A DNA stretch of 64,000 nucleotides, taken from Mariniflexile litorale. GTDB lineage: Bacteria > Bacteroidota > Bacteroidia > Flavobacteriales > Flavobacteriaceae. The notes beneath the pieces were generated by a model. It saw only the letters and a program-made list of their open reading frames with translations, had not been told where the DNA came from and ran no database searches. The stretch covers positions 2,718,501 to 2,782,500 of the forward strand of contig NZ_CP155618.1 of NCBI RefSeq assembly GCF_031128465.2, written 5' to 3'. Both the position numbers and the translations under genes were made by a program. The stretch's first letter is position 1, and each line of letters starts with the position of its first letter. Shown in pieces: positions 9,301 to 16,660 of the stretch.

Positions 9301-9805
9301 TATAAATAAGGAATTAGGATTGGCTAAAAATGAAAACCCAATTCAAGGTTCGTTTATTATTGAAGAATTAACCGATTTGGTAGAAGAAGCAGTGCTTTTA
9401 GAATTCGATAGAATTACCGAACGCGGCGGTGTTTTAGGTGCTATGGAAACCATGTACCAACGTAGTAAAATACAAGAAGAAAGTTTGTATTATGAAACCA
9501 TGAAACACAATGGTGCTTTCCCTATAATTGGTGTAAATACCTTTTTAAGCAGTAAAGGTTCTCCAACAGTATTACCTACGGAAGTTATTAGAGCTACAGA
9601 AGAAGAAAAACAGTTTCAAATAAAAACATTGGAAAATCTTCATGAAGCACATGATACCACATTACTTTTGAAAGACCTTCAGCAAAAAGCAATTCATAAT
9701 GAAAATATTTTTAAAGCTTTAATGGAAGTTTGTAAAGTTTGTTCATTAGGGCAAATCACGAATGCCCTATTTGAAGTAGGGGGGCAGTATCGGAGAAATA
9801 TGTAA
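6371..9805 (+). CDS. icmF: Fused B12-dependent acyl-CoA mutase with G-protein chaperone (IcmF type)
   Basis: One 1144-residue chain in the IcmF order: cobalamin-binding domain (about 10-140, DGHD with axial His25, and GGGGGVI), MeaB-like GTPase (Walker A GTGGAGKS 202-209, NKFD later), and a TIM-barrel mutase domain (about 560-1144). It interconverts isobutyryl-CoA and butyryl-CoA, or related acyl-CoAs, by a radical mechanism. Two substrate-specificity positions can be aligned from memory with methylmalonyl-CoA mutase: Phe609 (RMFAGEG) where that enzyme has Tyr89, and Gln795 (AQNTC) where it has Arg207. Both point to isobutyryl-CoA-type substrates. An extra lysine-rich segment lies near residues 718-757. 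It is monocistronic. Confidence 0.88.
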   Translation: MMSIEPYKPKHKVRIVTAASLFDGHDASINIMRRIIQATGVEVIHLGHDRSVEEVVNTAIQEDVNAICLTSYQGGHNEYFRYMFDLLKEKGAEHIKIFGGGGGVILPSEIKELMDYGITRIYSPDDGRGMGLQGMINDLVEKSDYPTPDFPKDENVLQSLKNKNVNTIARLISFAENRHDEFEKSFSPLVKTGKGDVLGITGTGGAGKSSLVDELVRRFLIDFPEKTIGIISVDPSKRKTGGALLGDRIRMNAINNSRVYMRSLATRQSNLALSKYVHEAIEVLKAAEYDLIILETSGIGQSDTEIIEHSDVSLYVMTPEFGAATQLEKIDMLDFADLVAINKFDKRGSLDALRDVKKQYMRNNNLWDAPQEQLPVFGTIASQFNDPGMNTLYKAVIDKLVEKASADLESTFTISDEISEKIFVIPLARIRYLSEIAENNRAYDAKANKQVEVAQKLFGIYKTIESVLNVIASVTKRSFLDKYGINNDEILIYSTAENKEFIKLLVSEFDRVKRNLDPYNWDIITSWEDKINRYKNPVYNFKVRDKDIDIKTHSESLSHLQIPKVVLPKYQAWGDVLKWVLQENVPGEFPYTSGLYPFKRTGEDPARMFAGEGSPERTNKRFHYVSAGLPAKRLSTAFDSVTLYGNDPDLRPDIYGKIGNAGVSICCLDDAKKLYSGFNLFDVMTSVSMTINGPAPMLLGYFMNTAIDQQCEIYIRENNLEKEVEDKITKLYKGKKRPKYNGKLPEGNNGLGLMLIGVTGDQVLPAKVYHNIKTKTIAQVRGTVQADILKEDQAQNTCIFSTEFALRLMGDVQEYFIENNVRNFYSVSISGYHIAEAGANPITQLALTLSNGFTYVEYYLSRGMDINKFGPNLSFFFSNGIDPEYAVIGRVARKIWAKAMKFKYQANERAQMLKYHIQTSGRSLHAQEIDFNDIRTTLQALYAIYDNCNSLHTNAYDEAITTPTEESVRRAMAIQLIINKELGLAKNENPIQGSFIIEELTDLVEEAVLLEFDRITERGGVLGAMETMYQRSKIQEESLYYETMKHNGAFPIIGVNTFLSSKGSPTVLPTEVIRATEEEKQFQIKTLENLHEAHDTTLLLKDLQQKAIHNENIFKALMEVCKVCSLGQITNALFEVGGQYRRNM

Positions 9806-9885
9806 ACAAAAATAACCTGTCTCGAATTTTTTTAGAAATATTTTTAGGTAATCACTTTGAGAAAAAGAAACTTTTTTGCAGAAAA

Positions 9886-9914
9886 TGCATCTTTTTAAAT
9901 GTTTGTACGTCTAT
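9886..9914 (+). promoter_or_regulatory. Candidate ECF sigma promoter ahead of the Cys-rich gene
   Basis: TGCA (9886-9889), 17 bases, then ACGTCTAT (9907-9914), 27 bases before the Cys-rich ORF. CGTC-type -10 boxes are usual for ECF sigma factors. A similar TGCA-N18-ACGTATGT lies at 10766-10795 after the sigma gene. Assignment to the neighbouring SigZ-like factor is inference. Confidence 0.45.
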
Positions 9915-9941
9915 TATATGAACTTTAAAAACATATATATT

Positions 9942-10043
9942 ATGAAAAATAAAAAATGCACTTGTATTTGCGAAAGCTGTAAAAACGGTCAATGTAAAAA
10001 TTGTACATGTGAAAACTGTACATGCAGTGATTGTAACTGTTAA
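9942..10043 (+). CDS. Metallothionein-like cysteine-rich peptide (33 aa)
   Basis: Thirty-three codons, eleven of them cysteine, arranged as repeated C-x-C and C-x-x-C (CTCICESC, CKNCTCENC, CSDCNC). This spacing is that of metal-thiolate proteins such as metallothioneins. There is no signal peptide or membrane segment, so it would be cytoplasmic. The gene lies between a candidate ECF promoter and a long hairpin, 80 bases before a SigZ-like sigma factor whose tail is also cysteine-rich. That context suggests a role in metal or thiol stress and possibly in controlling the sigma factor. Function is inferred; the ORF is supported by its highly non-random composition and context. Confidence 0.65.
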   Translation: MKNKKCTCICESCKNGQCKNCTCENCTCSDCNC

Positions 10044-10063
10044 GTTTAATTTAATTTAAAGAT

Positions 10064-10111
10064 AAACAGTGTTTATTTTAGTAAATTTATGCTAAAGTAA
10101 ACACTGTTTTT
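10064..10111 (+). terminator. Long hairpin between Cys-rich gene and sigma factor
   Basis: Left arm AAACAGTGTTTATTTTAG (10064-10081) pairs with CTAAAGTAAACACTGTTT (10092-10109) over 18 positions with one G-U pair, loop of 10 bases, then a short T-run. It ends 12 bases before the sigma-factor ATG. It looks like an intrinsic terminator placed so that read-through would feed the sigma gene. Confidence 0.75.
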
Positions 10112-10123
10112 ATAATTGTAGTT

Positions 10124-10663
10124 ATGCAAACTCAAGACATTTGGAAAACGTATTCAAACGATATCAAACACTTTATATTTAGTAAGGTGAAAGATGCCGT
10201 TGTAACAGATGATTTGCTTCAAGAAACTTTTATAAAAGTACACACCAAGTTAGATACTTTAAAAGATGAAGATAAATTAAAGTCGTGGTTGTTTGCAATT
10301 GCTAGATATACAGTTCTGGATTATTTTAGAAACAATAATATAACCTATGAAGTTACAGAAGTAGATATGACTTTTGATGACCAAAAGTTAGATCATACCA
10401 AAGAAGATTGTCTAAGAGGTATTATTAAAAGTTTACCTAAAAAATATAGAGCACCTTTGTTTTTATCGGATATTAAAGGAATAAAACAAGCTCACATATC
10501 AGAACAATTACAATTGCCGTTGCCTACTATAAAATCTCAAATACAACGCGGTAGAAAATTAATAACCCAAGGCTTTATAGATTGCTGCGATTTTAAAGTG
10601 AATGATGCAGGTTATCTTATTGGAGAGATTAAAGATAAAGAGGATTGTAAAATGTGTCATTAG
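10124..10663 (+). CDS. ECF RNA polymerase sigma factor, SigZ-like
   Basis: A 179-residue extracytoplasmic-function sigma factor: region 2 (DDLLQETFIKVHTKL, then KSWLFAIARYTVLDYFRN) and region 4 (LPKKYRAPLFLSDIKG, with the HTH around IKQAHISEQLQLPLPTIKSQ). The C-terminal extension, which ordinary ECF factors lack, has Cys154-Cys155, Cys175, Cys178 and His179 (DCCDF and DCKMCH). This matches my memory of SigZ-type factors. No anti-sigma gene with a membrane segment follows. The Cys-rich peptide upstream is the closest candidate partner. Metal or redox sensing by the tail is inference. Confidence 0.8.
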   Translation: MQTQDIWKTYSNDIKHFIFSKVKDAVVTDDLLQETFIKVHTKLDTLKDEDKLKSWLFAIARYTVLDYFRNNNITYEVTEVDMTFDDQKLDHTKEDCLRGIIKSLPKKYRAPLFLSDIKGIKQAHISEQLQLPLPTIKSQIQRGRKLITQGFIDCCDFKVNDAGYLIGEIKDKEDCKMCH

Positions 10664-10722
10664 TAATTTAATTCTATTAAATTAAGCCACAAATACAGGT
10701 TTTTCTAATTCAATAATTAATG

Positions 10723-10766
10723 CGATGAACAAACTTTTTTAATAGAGTTTTTCATCGTTTTTTTTT
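10723..10766 (+). terminator. Terminator after the sigma factor gene
   Basis: CGATGAA (10723-10729) pairs with TTCATCG (10751-10757), extended inward by CAAAC with GTTTT, followed by nine Ts. Its T-run overlaps the upstream half of the next candidate promoter. Confidence 0.7.
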
Positions 10767-10795
10767 GCAAATTAAAACCACTTATAGACGTATGT
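10766..10795 (+). promoter_or_regulatory. Second candidate ECF promoter
   Basis: TGCA (10766-10769), 18 bases, then ACGTATGT (10788-10795). It resembles the site before the Cys-rich gene (TGCA-N17-ACGTCTAT). It could drive the 46-codon ORF that starts at 10914. Confidence 0.35.
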
Positions 10796-10913
10796 AAACC
10801 CTTGAGCTAATATTTTTTAATAAATTTTTTGCTTGTCAATTCCCATTGTAATTTTACCATGTTTAAGTTAATTATTAAACACAGTTTACCCAAATAATTA
10901 AAATTAATTATCC

Positions 10914-11054
10914 ATGAAAACAACACTTAAATACAAATTCCAACGACAATCTGAAAATCATTTAGATTGGTTAATAAACTTTATTAAATCTGAAAGATGT
11001 TTTGAAATAGAAGCGACTTTAATAAACAATAATAGCGCACTATTCTTAGATTAA
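10914..11054 (+). CDS. Small protein of unknown function (46 aa)
   Basis: A 46-codon ORF beginning MKTTLKYKFQRQSENHLDW and ending in SALFLD. It has a basic start, then an amphipathic helix and a predicted beta-like end; no signal peptide or membrane segment. It is flanked by a candidate ECF promoter about 120 bases upstream and by two terminator hairpins immediately downstream, the first beginning inside its stop codon. That tight bracketing suggests a real short transcript. I do not recognise the family. It may belong to the regulon of the SigZ-like factor. Confidence 0.5.
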   Translation: MKTTLKYKFQRQSENHLDWLINFIKSERCFEIEATLINNNSALFLD

Positions 11055-11113
11055 AAAACAAGACTCTCACTTGTTTTTTAGAATCCTTGTATTAAAATAC
11101 AGGGATTTTTTTT
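11053..11113 (+). terminator. Tandem terminator hairpins
   Basis: First stem AAAAAACAAG (11053-11062) with CTTGTTTTTT (11070-11079). Second stem AATCCTTGTATT (11082-11093) with AATACAGGGATT (11096-11107), followed by a long T-run. They end the small ORF's transcript. Confidence 0.75.
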
Positions 11114-11151
11114 GTTTTATTATAAGCAGTAGTGTACTATTAATCTATTAA

Positions 11152-11547
11152 TTATAAAGTTAACATCCAACTACGTTGTAATTGTTTAAACTTTTTTAAT
11201 TCGCTCCGTAAAATAGGTAAGAAATCTTTTCCGTTGCTGTTAGAATGCTCCAAACGATACGAATTTTTATAAAGCATGTTTGTAAGTCGTCTTAAAGACG
11301 CAATGTGTTTGTGCTTTCTATCAGTATAGCGTTCCAATTCTGCATTAACAATCTCTGGAGCTAATGATACAGATTGCTGAACAATATCGCCAGAAAAATA
11401 AATATGAGTATCTTCAGAACCATCTTTTTTTAAAGAAGACAAATCATGATTTAAATACATATAAATGCTTTGAGATAAGGCAAATATCTCAATAGCTTTT
11501 TTATATATCGGTAATTCCGATAGGTTTGATGGGGTATTAGATAACAT
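11152..11547 (-). CDS. Four-helix bundle protein (S23 / 23S rRNA-intervening type)
   Basis: A 131-residue, mostly helical cytoplasmic protein. ELPIYKKAIEIFALSQSIY at the start and YFSGDIVQQSVSLAPEIVNAE in the middle resemble the four-helix-bundle family first described from 23S rRNA intervening sequences, which in Flavobacteriia occurs as free-standing genes of unknown role. It diverges from the lrp gene and shares the intergenic region that carries a large inverted repeat. The match is to fold-level patterns, so the family name is moderately certain. Confidence 0.6.
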   Translation of the reverse strand: MLSNTPSNLSELPIYKKAIEIFALSQSIYMYLNHDLSSLKKDGSEDTHIYFSGDIVQQSVSLAPEIVNAELERYTDRKHKHIASLRRLTNMLYKNSYRLEHSNSNGKDFLPILRSELKKFKQLQRSWMLTL

Positions 11548-11609
11548 ATTCTTTTTTTCTTAGCAACTGTACCAAAATTACTCACAAGTATTCATAAACT
11601 ACTTTTTAT

Positions 11610-11639
11610 TTTAAAGTAAATGAGTATATTTACTTTAAA
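11610..11639. promoter_or_regulatory. Palindromic operator before the Lrp gene
   Basis: Perfect 12-bp inverted repeat TTTAAAGTAAAT (11610-11621) and ATTTACTTTAAA (11628-11639) with a 6-base spacer, 32 bases before the lrp start. Lrp/AsnC regulators commonly bind such AT-rich dyads and repress themselves; that use here is inferred. Confidence 0.6.
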
Positions 11640-11671
11640 TTTTAATTTATTACAACCAATTATCTTTTAAT

Positions 11672-12115
11672 ATGAATTTAGATGCACTTAATTGGAAGAT
11701 TTTGAAGTGTTTGCAAGAAAATGCACGACTATCTAATGCCGAAATAGGTAGGCAAGTGGGTATTAGTTCGCCAGCGGTTTCAGAACGTATAAAAAGAATG
11801 GAAGATGGAGGAATTATATTGGGGTACAAGACCGTAGTGTCTCCATTAGATATGGGGTATCAATTAAAAGCCATTATAACCTTGCATGCATTTATTGGTA
11901 AGTTGAAACCTTTTTTAGAGAAAGTTAAAACCTTCGATGAAGTTTTAAATTGCTATAGAATTACTGGCAATGAAAACATCGTTATGGAGGTGCTTTTAAA
12001 AAACCAAAAACACTTAGAAACTTTTATAGACCAACTTATTGTTTATGGTGAAACTAAAACACAAATAGTACTATCTCATGTAACACGTTACAAAGAAGTG
12101 AAGCCAGTAAAATAA
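11672..12115 (+). CDS. Lrp/AsnC family transcriptional regulator
   Basis: A 147-residue regulator with the N-terminal helix-turn-helix of the Lrp family (LDALNWKILKCLQENARLSN, then IGRQVGISSPAVSERIKRME) and a C-terminal RAM ligand-binding domain (from about residue 65, with CYRITGNENIVMEV). Such proteins form octamers or dimers that respond to amino acids. A perfect dyad 32 bases upstream of the start is a likely autoregulatory site. It converges on an MFS transporter gene with only two bases between the stop codons; an amino-acid efflux link is possible but not shown. Confidence 0.9.
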   Translation: MNLDALNWKILKCLQENARLSNAEIGRQVGISSPAVSERIKRMEDGGIILGYKTVVSPLDMGYQLKAIITLHAFIGKLKPFLEKVKTFDEVLNCYRITGNENIVMEVLLKNQKHLETFIDQLIVYGETKTQIVLSHVTRYKEVKPVK

Positions 12116-12117
12116 AA

Positions 12118-13326
12118 TTACAACAGTCGTTTTAAGTTTAAATTTCGATTTAAAACAAATAAAATGATGGCGCAAATAAGTGCAATTAGAGATATTATAT
12201 ACCATGTATTATCAAATCCAAGTGCGGCAGTCATTTGTAAACCTGCATTATGTCCAAAAATATGCGCAATAGAAAACGACATGGAATACAATGCCATATA
12301 CTCTCCTTGATTTCCTTTTTTAGCTCTATTTACTGCAAAAGCATTAGAAAAGGGAAAAGCAATCATTTCACCAATGGTCATTAAAAGCATGCCAACTACT
12401 AAAATTCCAGACCAGGTTGTGAAATTTAATATCAGTAAGCTTAAGCCGGTTAAAATAGCACCAAAAAACATCAATCCTAGTTTTGTGTATTTAGTGTTTT
12501 CTAGCCACTTGATTAAAGGCATTTCAAATATAAAAATAAGAAAACCATTGAGTCCTAAAATAAGCCCAATTTGAAGCTCGCTAAGTGCATGAACATCTTT
12601 GTAGTAAATCGTTATGGTTGAGAAATATTGTAAAAATACGATACCAAACAATACCATGGCTACGAGAAATATCATAAACGCGTAATCACTATATGCCGAA
12701 ACAGGACTTTTATTTTCAATAGCATCTAAAATTTTTGCTTTTTTAGGATGTAATACTTTAATCATCAATAAAGTAGCAATAATGCATGTAATACCATCAA
12801 CCCAAAACAAACCAGTGTACCCGAGTGCTATAATTATAAGTCCACCAATGGCTGGTCCCGCTGAAAATCCTAGGTTTATCGCTAAGCGTATCAATGTTAG
12901 CGAACGTATTTTGTTTTCAGGTTTACTATAAGCATTTAAAGCCACAAACATAGCGGGTCTAAAAGCATCTGCAACAAGCATTACAATAAAAATACCAATA
13001 CAAATTGATACAAATGTATTTAAAAATTGTAATACAATAAATAAAATACCGGTAGTTAATAGGCTTCTAACCATTACTTTGTAATAACCAATTTTATCGG
13101 TTAATTTACCACCAATCCAAGAACCAACGACCGAACCTAACCCAAAAGCACTCATAACCCAACCTACCTGACTTATAGAGAAATGGAGATTATCCTTTAG
13201 ATATAATGATAAAAAAGGAATTACCATGGTGCCTGCTCTGTTTATAAGTGTTATTAAGGCTAGCCACCATATTTCTTCCGATAAGCCTTTAAAGGTATTT
13301 ATGTAGTTATTAAATAGTTTTTTCAT
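12118..13326 (-). CDS. MFS transporter
   Basis: A 402-residue inner-membrane protein with about twelve hydrophobic helices. The loop between helices 2 and 3 carries the MFS motif A in the form GGKLTDKIGYYKVM, and helix 1 starts after EIWWLALITLINRAGTMVIP. This is the major facilitator fold of drug/metabolite efflux type; the substrate is unknown. Its 5' leader on the minus strand contains a terminator only about 25 bases before the ATG plus a competing pairing segment, suggesting transcription attenuation. It converges with the lrp gene. Confidence 0.88.
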   Translation of the reverse strand: MKKLFNNYINTFKGLSEEIWWLALITLINRAGTMVIPFLSLYLKDNLHFSISQVGWVMSAFGLGSVVGSWIGGKLTDKIGYYKVMVRSLLTTGILFIVLQFLNTFVSICIGIFIVMLVADAFRPAMFVALNAYSKPENKIRSLTLIRLAINLGFSAGPAIGGLIIIALGYTGLFWVDGITCIIATLLMIKVLHPKKAKILDAIENKSPVSAYSDYAFMIFLVAMVLFGIVFLQYFSTITIYYKDVHALSELQIGLILGLNGFLIFIFEMPLIKWLENTKYTKLGLMFFGAILTGLSLLILNFTTWSGILVVGMLLMTIGEMIAFPFSNAFAVNRAKKGNQGEYMALYSMSFSIAHIFGHNAGLQMTAALGFDNTWYIISLIALICAIILFVLNRNLNLKRLL

Positions 13327-13349
13327 TAGGTTAGATTGTTATAAATACA

Positions 13350-13445
13350 AAAAGTCCGACTTTACAGTCGGACTTTTACATATTGTAATATTTTATAATT
13401 ATATCACGACAACATATAACAAGCCCGACTTCTATTTAGTGAAGT
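13350..13445 (-). promoter_or_regulatory. Attenuator-like leader of the MFS gene
   Basis: Read on the minus strand: AAAAGTCCGACT (13377-13366), loop, AGTCGGACTTTT (13361-13350) and a T, a perfect 12-bp terminator 24 bases before the MFS ATG. Upstream, AGTCGGGCTT (13430-13421) can pair over 10 positions with the terminator's 5' arm, and ACTTC/GAAGT (13445-13428) can in turn occupy part of that segment. These are mutually exclusive structures. No known aptamer is recognised. Confidence 0.55.
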
Positions 13446-13531
13446 AGTGTATGGCATTTTACAAATGGTGACGTGCTTGCGCATTTTTATTTTTCTTGAA
13501 GTACAAACTTATGTAAAATATTTATAAGTTG

Positions 13532-13539
13532 TACTTTTG
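13532..13539 (+). promoter_or_regulatory. Promoter -7 box for the DUF1684 gene
   Basis: TACTTTTG fits TAnnTTTG, 19 bases before the ATG at 13559. Confidence 0.5.
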
Positions 13540-13558
13540 AGTTTAAATTATATTTTAA

Positions 13559-14164
13559 ATGAAGTATTTTATAATTGTAATCATATTTACAACTTGCTTA
13601 GTTAGTTGCGCGCAAGAAAAAAAGGTAATTAAAGGTGATACCGATTTTCAGCGTGAATTAAATGCCGAATATAAAGATGCTACAACATCGCCCTTGAAGG
13701 ATAAAGATAGAAAGCATTTTGAAGGTTTGGAATTTTTTAAGTTTGATACGACTTATGTTGTTACAGCAGCTTTACAGCGTACACCAAACACCGCGTATTT
13801 TAATATGAAGACAACCACAGATCGCGTTTCAAAAGAACGTGTTTATGGCATTTTAACTTTTGAATTAAATGGAACGAGTTACAAATTAAATATCTATCAA
13901 GGAAAAGATTTAATAAAGAGAGAAGGTTACGAAGATTATTTATTTCTACCTTTTTTAGATGAAACCAACGGATTAGAAAGTTATGGTGGCGGACGTTATA
14001 TTGATGCGAGAATTCCTAAAGGAGACACTATGGAAATTGATTTTAACAAAGCTTATAACCCATATTGTGCATACAATGATAAGTATTCTTGCCCCATTGT
14101 GCCCCGAGAAAATTATTTAAAAATTAGAATTGAAGCAGGAGTGAAGGCATTTGGAAAGCATTGA
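13559..14164 (+). CDS. DUF1684 domain protein, lipoprotein-like
   Basis: A 201-residue exported protein with a lipobox-type signal (ending LVSCAQ near residue 18). The rest fits DUF1684: HFEGLEFFKFD, TTDRVSKERVYGILTFELNG, LPFLDETNGLESYGGGRYID and the hallmark NPYCAYNDKYSCP, then an ending of the form LKIRIEAGVKAFG. The family has no established activity. The gene stands alone with its own TAnnTTTG box, divergent from the MFS leader. Confidence 0.85.
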   Translation: MKYFIIVIIFTTCLVSCAQEKKVIKGDTDFQRELNAEYKDATTSPLKDKDRKHFEGLEFFKFDTTYVVTAALQRTPNTAYFNMKTTTDRVSKERVYGILTFELNGTSYKLNIYQGKDLIKREGYEDYLFLPFLDETNGLESYGGGRYIDARIPKGDTMEIDFNKAYNPYCAYNDKYSCPIVPRENYLKIRIEAGVKAFGKH

Positions 14165-14240
14165 GAATTTTAATGAGATCGTTTAACAGTTATGTCTCAG
14201 ACATACAAAATGCACAAACTCGTGACTAAGAAGTACTAAA

Positions 14241-14966
14241 CTACACATTATTTTTATACGATTTGCTGTATAACGTTTTTATTTCTCTTTTAAGATTGTC
14301 TATAAGTTCATCTTCACCTTCTTTAAATTCCGTGTTCATGTAATCCATATATTTCTCAATTAATTGAGGGTTGTTTTTATCGTCAATTATAGCGCAAAGA
14401 GCAAGTCCAGAACAAATTTGAAATTGAATAGGGAAACACAATGGTGATAGTTTTATGTCATTGCCAATGAACAAATCCGCTTCATTTATGGTGTTGAATA
14501 ACTTACTATGTGAATCAATTTTTGGTAGTATATCTTTAATGACACAAATAAAATATCTTTTTACTATTTCGGATGCTTTTAATTCATAATTTACATTAGT
14601 GTAACCATTATCATCGTCAATTTGTAGATGGTAGTCCGCTTCCATAAGCTTTCCATTAGCTTTTAAATAATCATCTATATCAAGGTTAATTGTTGGAATT
14701 CCGTTAGGTAAATAAGCGGGAAAAATTGGTTTTAAGATTTCATTAATTTTGAAAAAGTATATTTTGAGTTGAACTTGAGTTTTGAGATAATTTGGTTTCA
14801 TATATCGAATTTCCAAATCTATTTTAAAATCACCTGTTGTATACTCAAAAGTCACAAGATGATTAAACTTACTCGAAAAGTCTTCTTTAATCAGTTTAAA
14901 TCCAAATGACTCTACGTGTTTAGAGATTGTTAAATTGATTAAAGCTTCAAGTTTTTTTCGTGCCAT
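14241..14966 (-). CDS. Hypothetical cytoplasmic protein
   Basis: A 241-residue protein that I do not recognise. It starts MARKKLEALINLTISKHVES, has no signal peptide or membrane segment, contains alternating beta-strand-like stretches (residues 30-100) and a helical C-terminal part ending in charged residues. The start resembles DUF4304-type proteins only vaguely. It lies 31 bases downstream of crcB on the same strand, so it may be the third gene of the SRPBCC-crcB operon, though a function in fluoride resistance is not implied by its sequence. Confidence 0.55.
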   Translation of the reverse strand: MARKKLEALINLTISKHVESFGFKLIKEDFSSKFNHLVTFEYTTGDFKIDLEIRYMKPNYLKTQVQLKIYFFKINEILKPIFPAYLPNGIPTINLDIDDYLKANGKLMEADYHLQIDDDNGYTNVNYELKASEIVKRYFICVIKDILPKIDSHSKLFNTINEADLFIGNDIKLSPLCFPIQFQICSGLALCAIIDDKNNPQLIEKYMDYMNTEFKEGEDELIDNLKREIKTLYSKSYKNNV

Positions 14967-14997
14967 TTTTATAATGCTTTATAATCAAATTCAAGCT

Positions 14998-15363
14998 CTA
15001 CTTCACTAAAAACATCCCCAGAAAAACCGCTAAAAAACCAATTACAAAACTGGCAACAGTATAAATAGCGAAACTTATAAAATCACCCGATTTTAAAAAC
15101 ACATGGTTTTCATAAGCAAAAGTTGAAAAGGTGGTGAAACCACCACAAAAACCAGTGGCAAGAAGTAAGGTTTGGTTTTGGGATAATGTGTCATTTTTTA
15201 CTGCCAATCCCAAAATGATTCCAATAAGCAAACTGCCTAAAATATTTGCTACAAAGGTTCCATATGGAATACCATTTTCGGCATTATTTAAATATTTTCC
15301 AATAATATAGCGCAGTACACTGCCAAATCCACCACCAAAAAAAACAAGTAAGACACTTTTCAT
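14998..15363 (-). CDS. crcB: Fluoride ion channel CrcB/FluC
   Basis: A 121-residue four-helix membrane protein that exports fluoride as a dual-topology dimer. Family signatures are intact: GGGFGSVLRYIIGKY in helix 1, GTFVANILGSLLIGI in helix 2 and the GFCGGFTTFSTFAYE break in helix 3. The ATG begins immediately after the stop of the SRPBCC-like gene, so the two are co-transcribed. No fluoride (crcB) riboswitch is visible before it, which fits expression from the upstream gene's promoter. Confidence 0.93.
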   Translation of the reverse strand: MKSVLLVFFGGGFGSVLRYIIGKYLNNAENGIPYGTFVANILGSLLIGIILGLAVKNDTLSQNQTLLLATGFCGGFTTFSTFAYENHVFLKSGDFISFAIYTVASFVIGFLAVFLGMFLVK

Positions 15364-16398
15364 TTATTTTTCAATATCTTTTATAGCAATGTAAATTTCG
15401 GTAACTAAGTCGGCAGGGTTTGGTGTTTTTGCTGGATCTGTTATATAAGTTTCAATCATGGGACCATTTTCAGCAAATTCAAAACCATTTTTTGTAATGT
15501 ATGTCTTGGCTGTTTTCCAAGCTTCTTTTAAGTTGCTGTAGTTGCCTTTTAATGTTGTTTTTATGGCTTTAAAACTTTCCATTTTTCCCGTAATTATATT
15601 GTCACCTTCAGCAGTAATTACTTGTTCAATTGTTGGAATACAGCTCGAAAATATAACAGCATTGTTGTCTTCATCCCATTTTAAATAATTTATAAAAGGG
15701 GTGCTTGCTAAAGTTATGTGGTTTTTTATAGCATATTTTTTAACCTTAGGAAGCATTTCTTGAATCTTGCTTTCTAACTCGCTTATTTTGCAAGAAGTTG
15801 TGTTGTATAAATAATAACCGCCGCTGTGGTTTGTTATGCCATTTACGGCAATACTGTATTTTTTCATGTCGGCAACAATAATGCTATCTAGTTTTTCTAA
15901 GCTTCGCTCGTAATGTGGCCCAATTTGTTTTTCCATACCTCCTGTAAAAGCAGCATAGGCTTTAAAACCAAAAGGTAAATCTTTGCCAGAAATTTTCCAA
16001 GTGATATCAGTACTTCCATTAGCATTAGATTCAAAATCCCAAGTAATGTCTGAAGCAGGAAACTCAGCAATTTGCATGTGTTGTTTTATGTACTTATTGG
16101 TAATGGCTTCCACAGTTTTCATAGTGCCTATACCATCTTTATCTTCCCAAGAATAATGACCGCCTACACCTTGGGTTTTATTAGGTAGTGTTACTTTTAT
16201 ATTAGGGTTTGCCTCCTGCCAAGAAGACCAATCATTCCAGTTTTTAAAATCGATAACATTGTTATAAATAACAGCAGCAGGCGCCTGAATGGTTCGTGTT
16301 CTACTAACTTCAAACGTGTTAGGTTGCACAGAAATGTATATGGAAGTACCTATAATGCCAATTAGTAATAAAAATGCGATGTACTTAAAAACTTTCAT
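15364..16398 (-). CDS. SRPBCC domain plus GyrI-like ligand-binding domain protein
   Basis: A 344-residue protein starting MKVFKYIAFLLLIGIIG: an N-terminal membrane helix, then an SRPBCC lipid-binding-type domain (about 30-170, with VIYNNVIDFKNWNDWSSW), then a GyrI-like/effector-binding domain ending TPNPADLVTEIYIAIK. I chose the ATG at 16398 rather than one 13 codons earlier because a TAnnTTTG promoter box lies at 16425-16432, upstream of the first but downstream of the second. Such proteins are thought to bind small hydrophobic ligands. It abuts crcB. Confidence 0.8.
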   Translation of the reverse strand: MKVFKYIAFLLLIGIIGTSIYISVQPNTFEVSRTRTIQAPAAVIYNNVIDFKNWNDWSSWQEANPNIKVTLPNKTQGVGGHYSWEDKDGIGTMKTVEAITNKYIKQHMQIAEFPASDITWDFESNANGSTDITWKISGKDLPFGFKAYAAFTGGMEKQIGPHYERSLEKLDSIIVADMKKYSIAVNGITNHSGGYYLYNTTSCKISELESKIQEMLPKVKKYAIKNHITLASTPFINYLKWDEDNNAVIFSSCIPTIEQVITAEGDNIITGKMESFKAIKTTLKGNYSNLKEAWKTAKTYITKNGFEFAENGPMIETYITDPAKTPNPADLVTEIYIAIKDIEK

Positions 16399-16424
16399 TT
16401 TATTTTTTTTGAAATGGTGAGAAT

Positions 16425-16432
16425 CAAAGATA
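16425..16432 (-). promoter_or_regulatory. Promoter -7 box for the SRPBCC-crcB operon
   Basis: TATCTTTG on the minus strand fits TAnnTTTG, 26 bases before the ATG at 16398. It argues against the longer start at 16437. Confidence 0.5.
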
Positions 16433-16660
16433 AACAATTTTAAATTCTCATTAATAAATTATTACATTTGTACTAAAATAAATAAATATTTAATAATTAA
16501 AATCGATAAAACGAATATAATCACTAATCAAGGTTGGTTAAATATCGTTTTTTTATAAGAAAAATGAATTGTAGTATGCACATGTGATTATTTAGAAATT
16601 TATTCAGCTTAAAATAGTAGTCGCATGTAACCTTTTGATTAAATTAATAATAATAAAAAA

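Noticed and set aside
12118-13445. 6S RNA in the MFS leader region
   Set aside because: The size fits loosely but the ends do not form the closing stem needed; the terminator-antiterminator reading explains the pairing better.
14998-15363. Fluoride riboswitch before crcB
   Set aside because: The crcB ATG directly follows the preceding stop codon; there is no leader to hold one, and none is visible before the operon.
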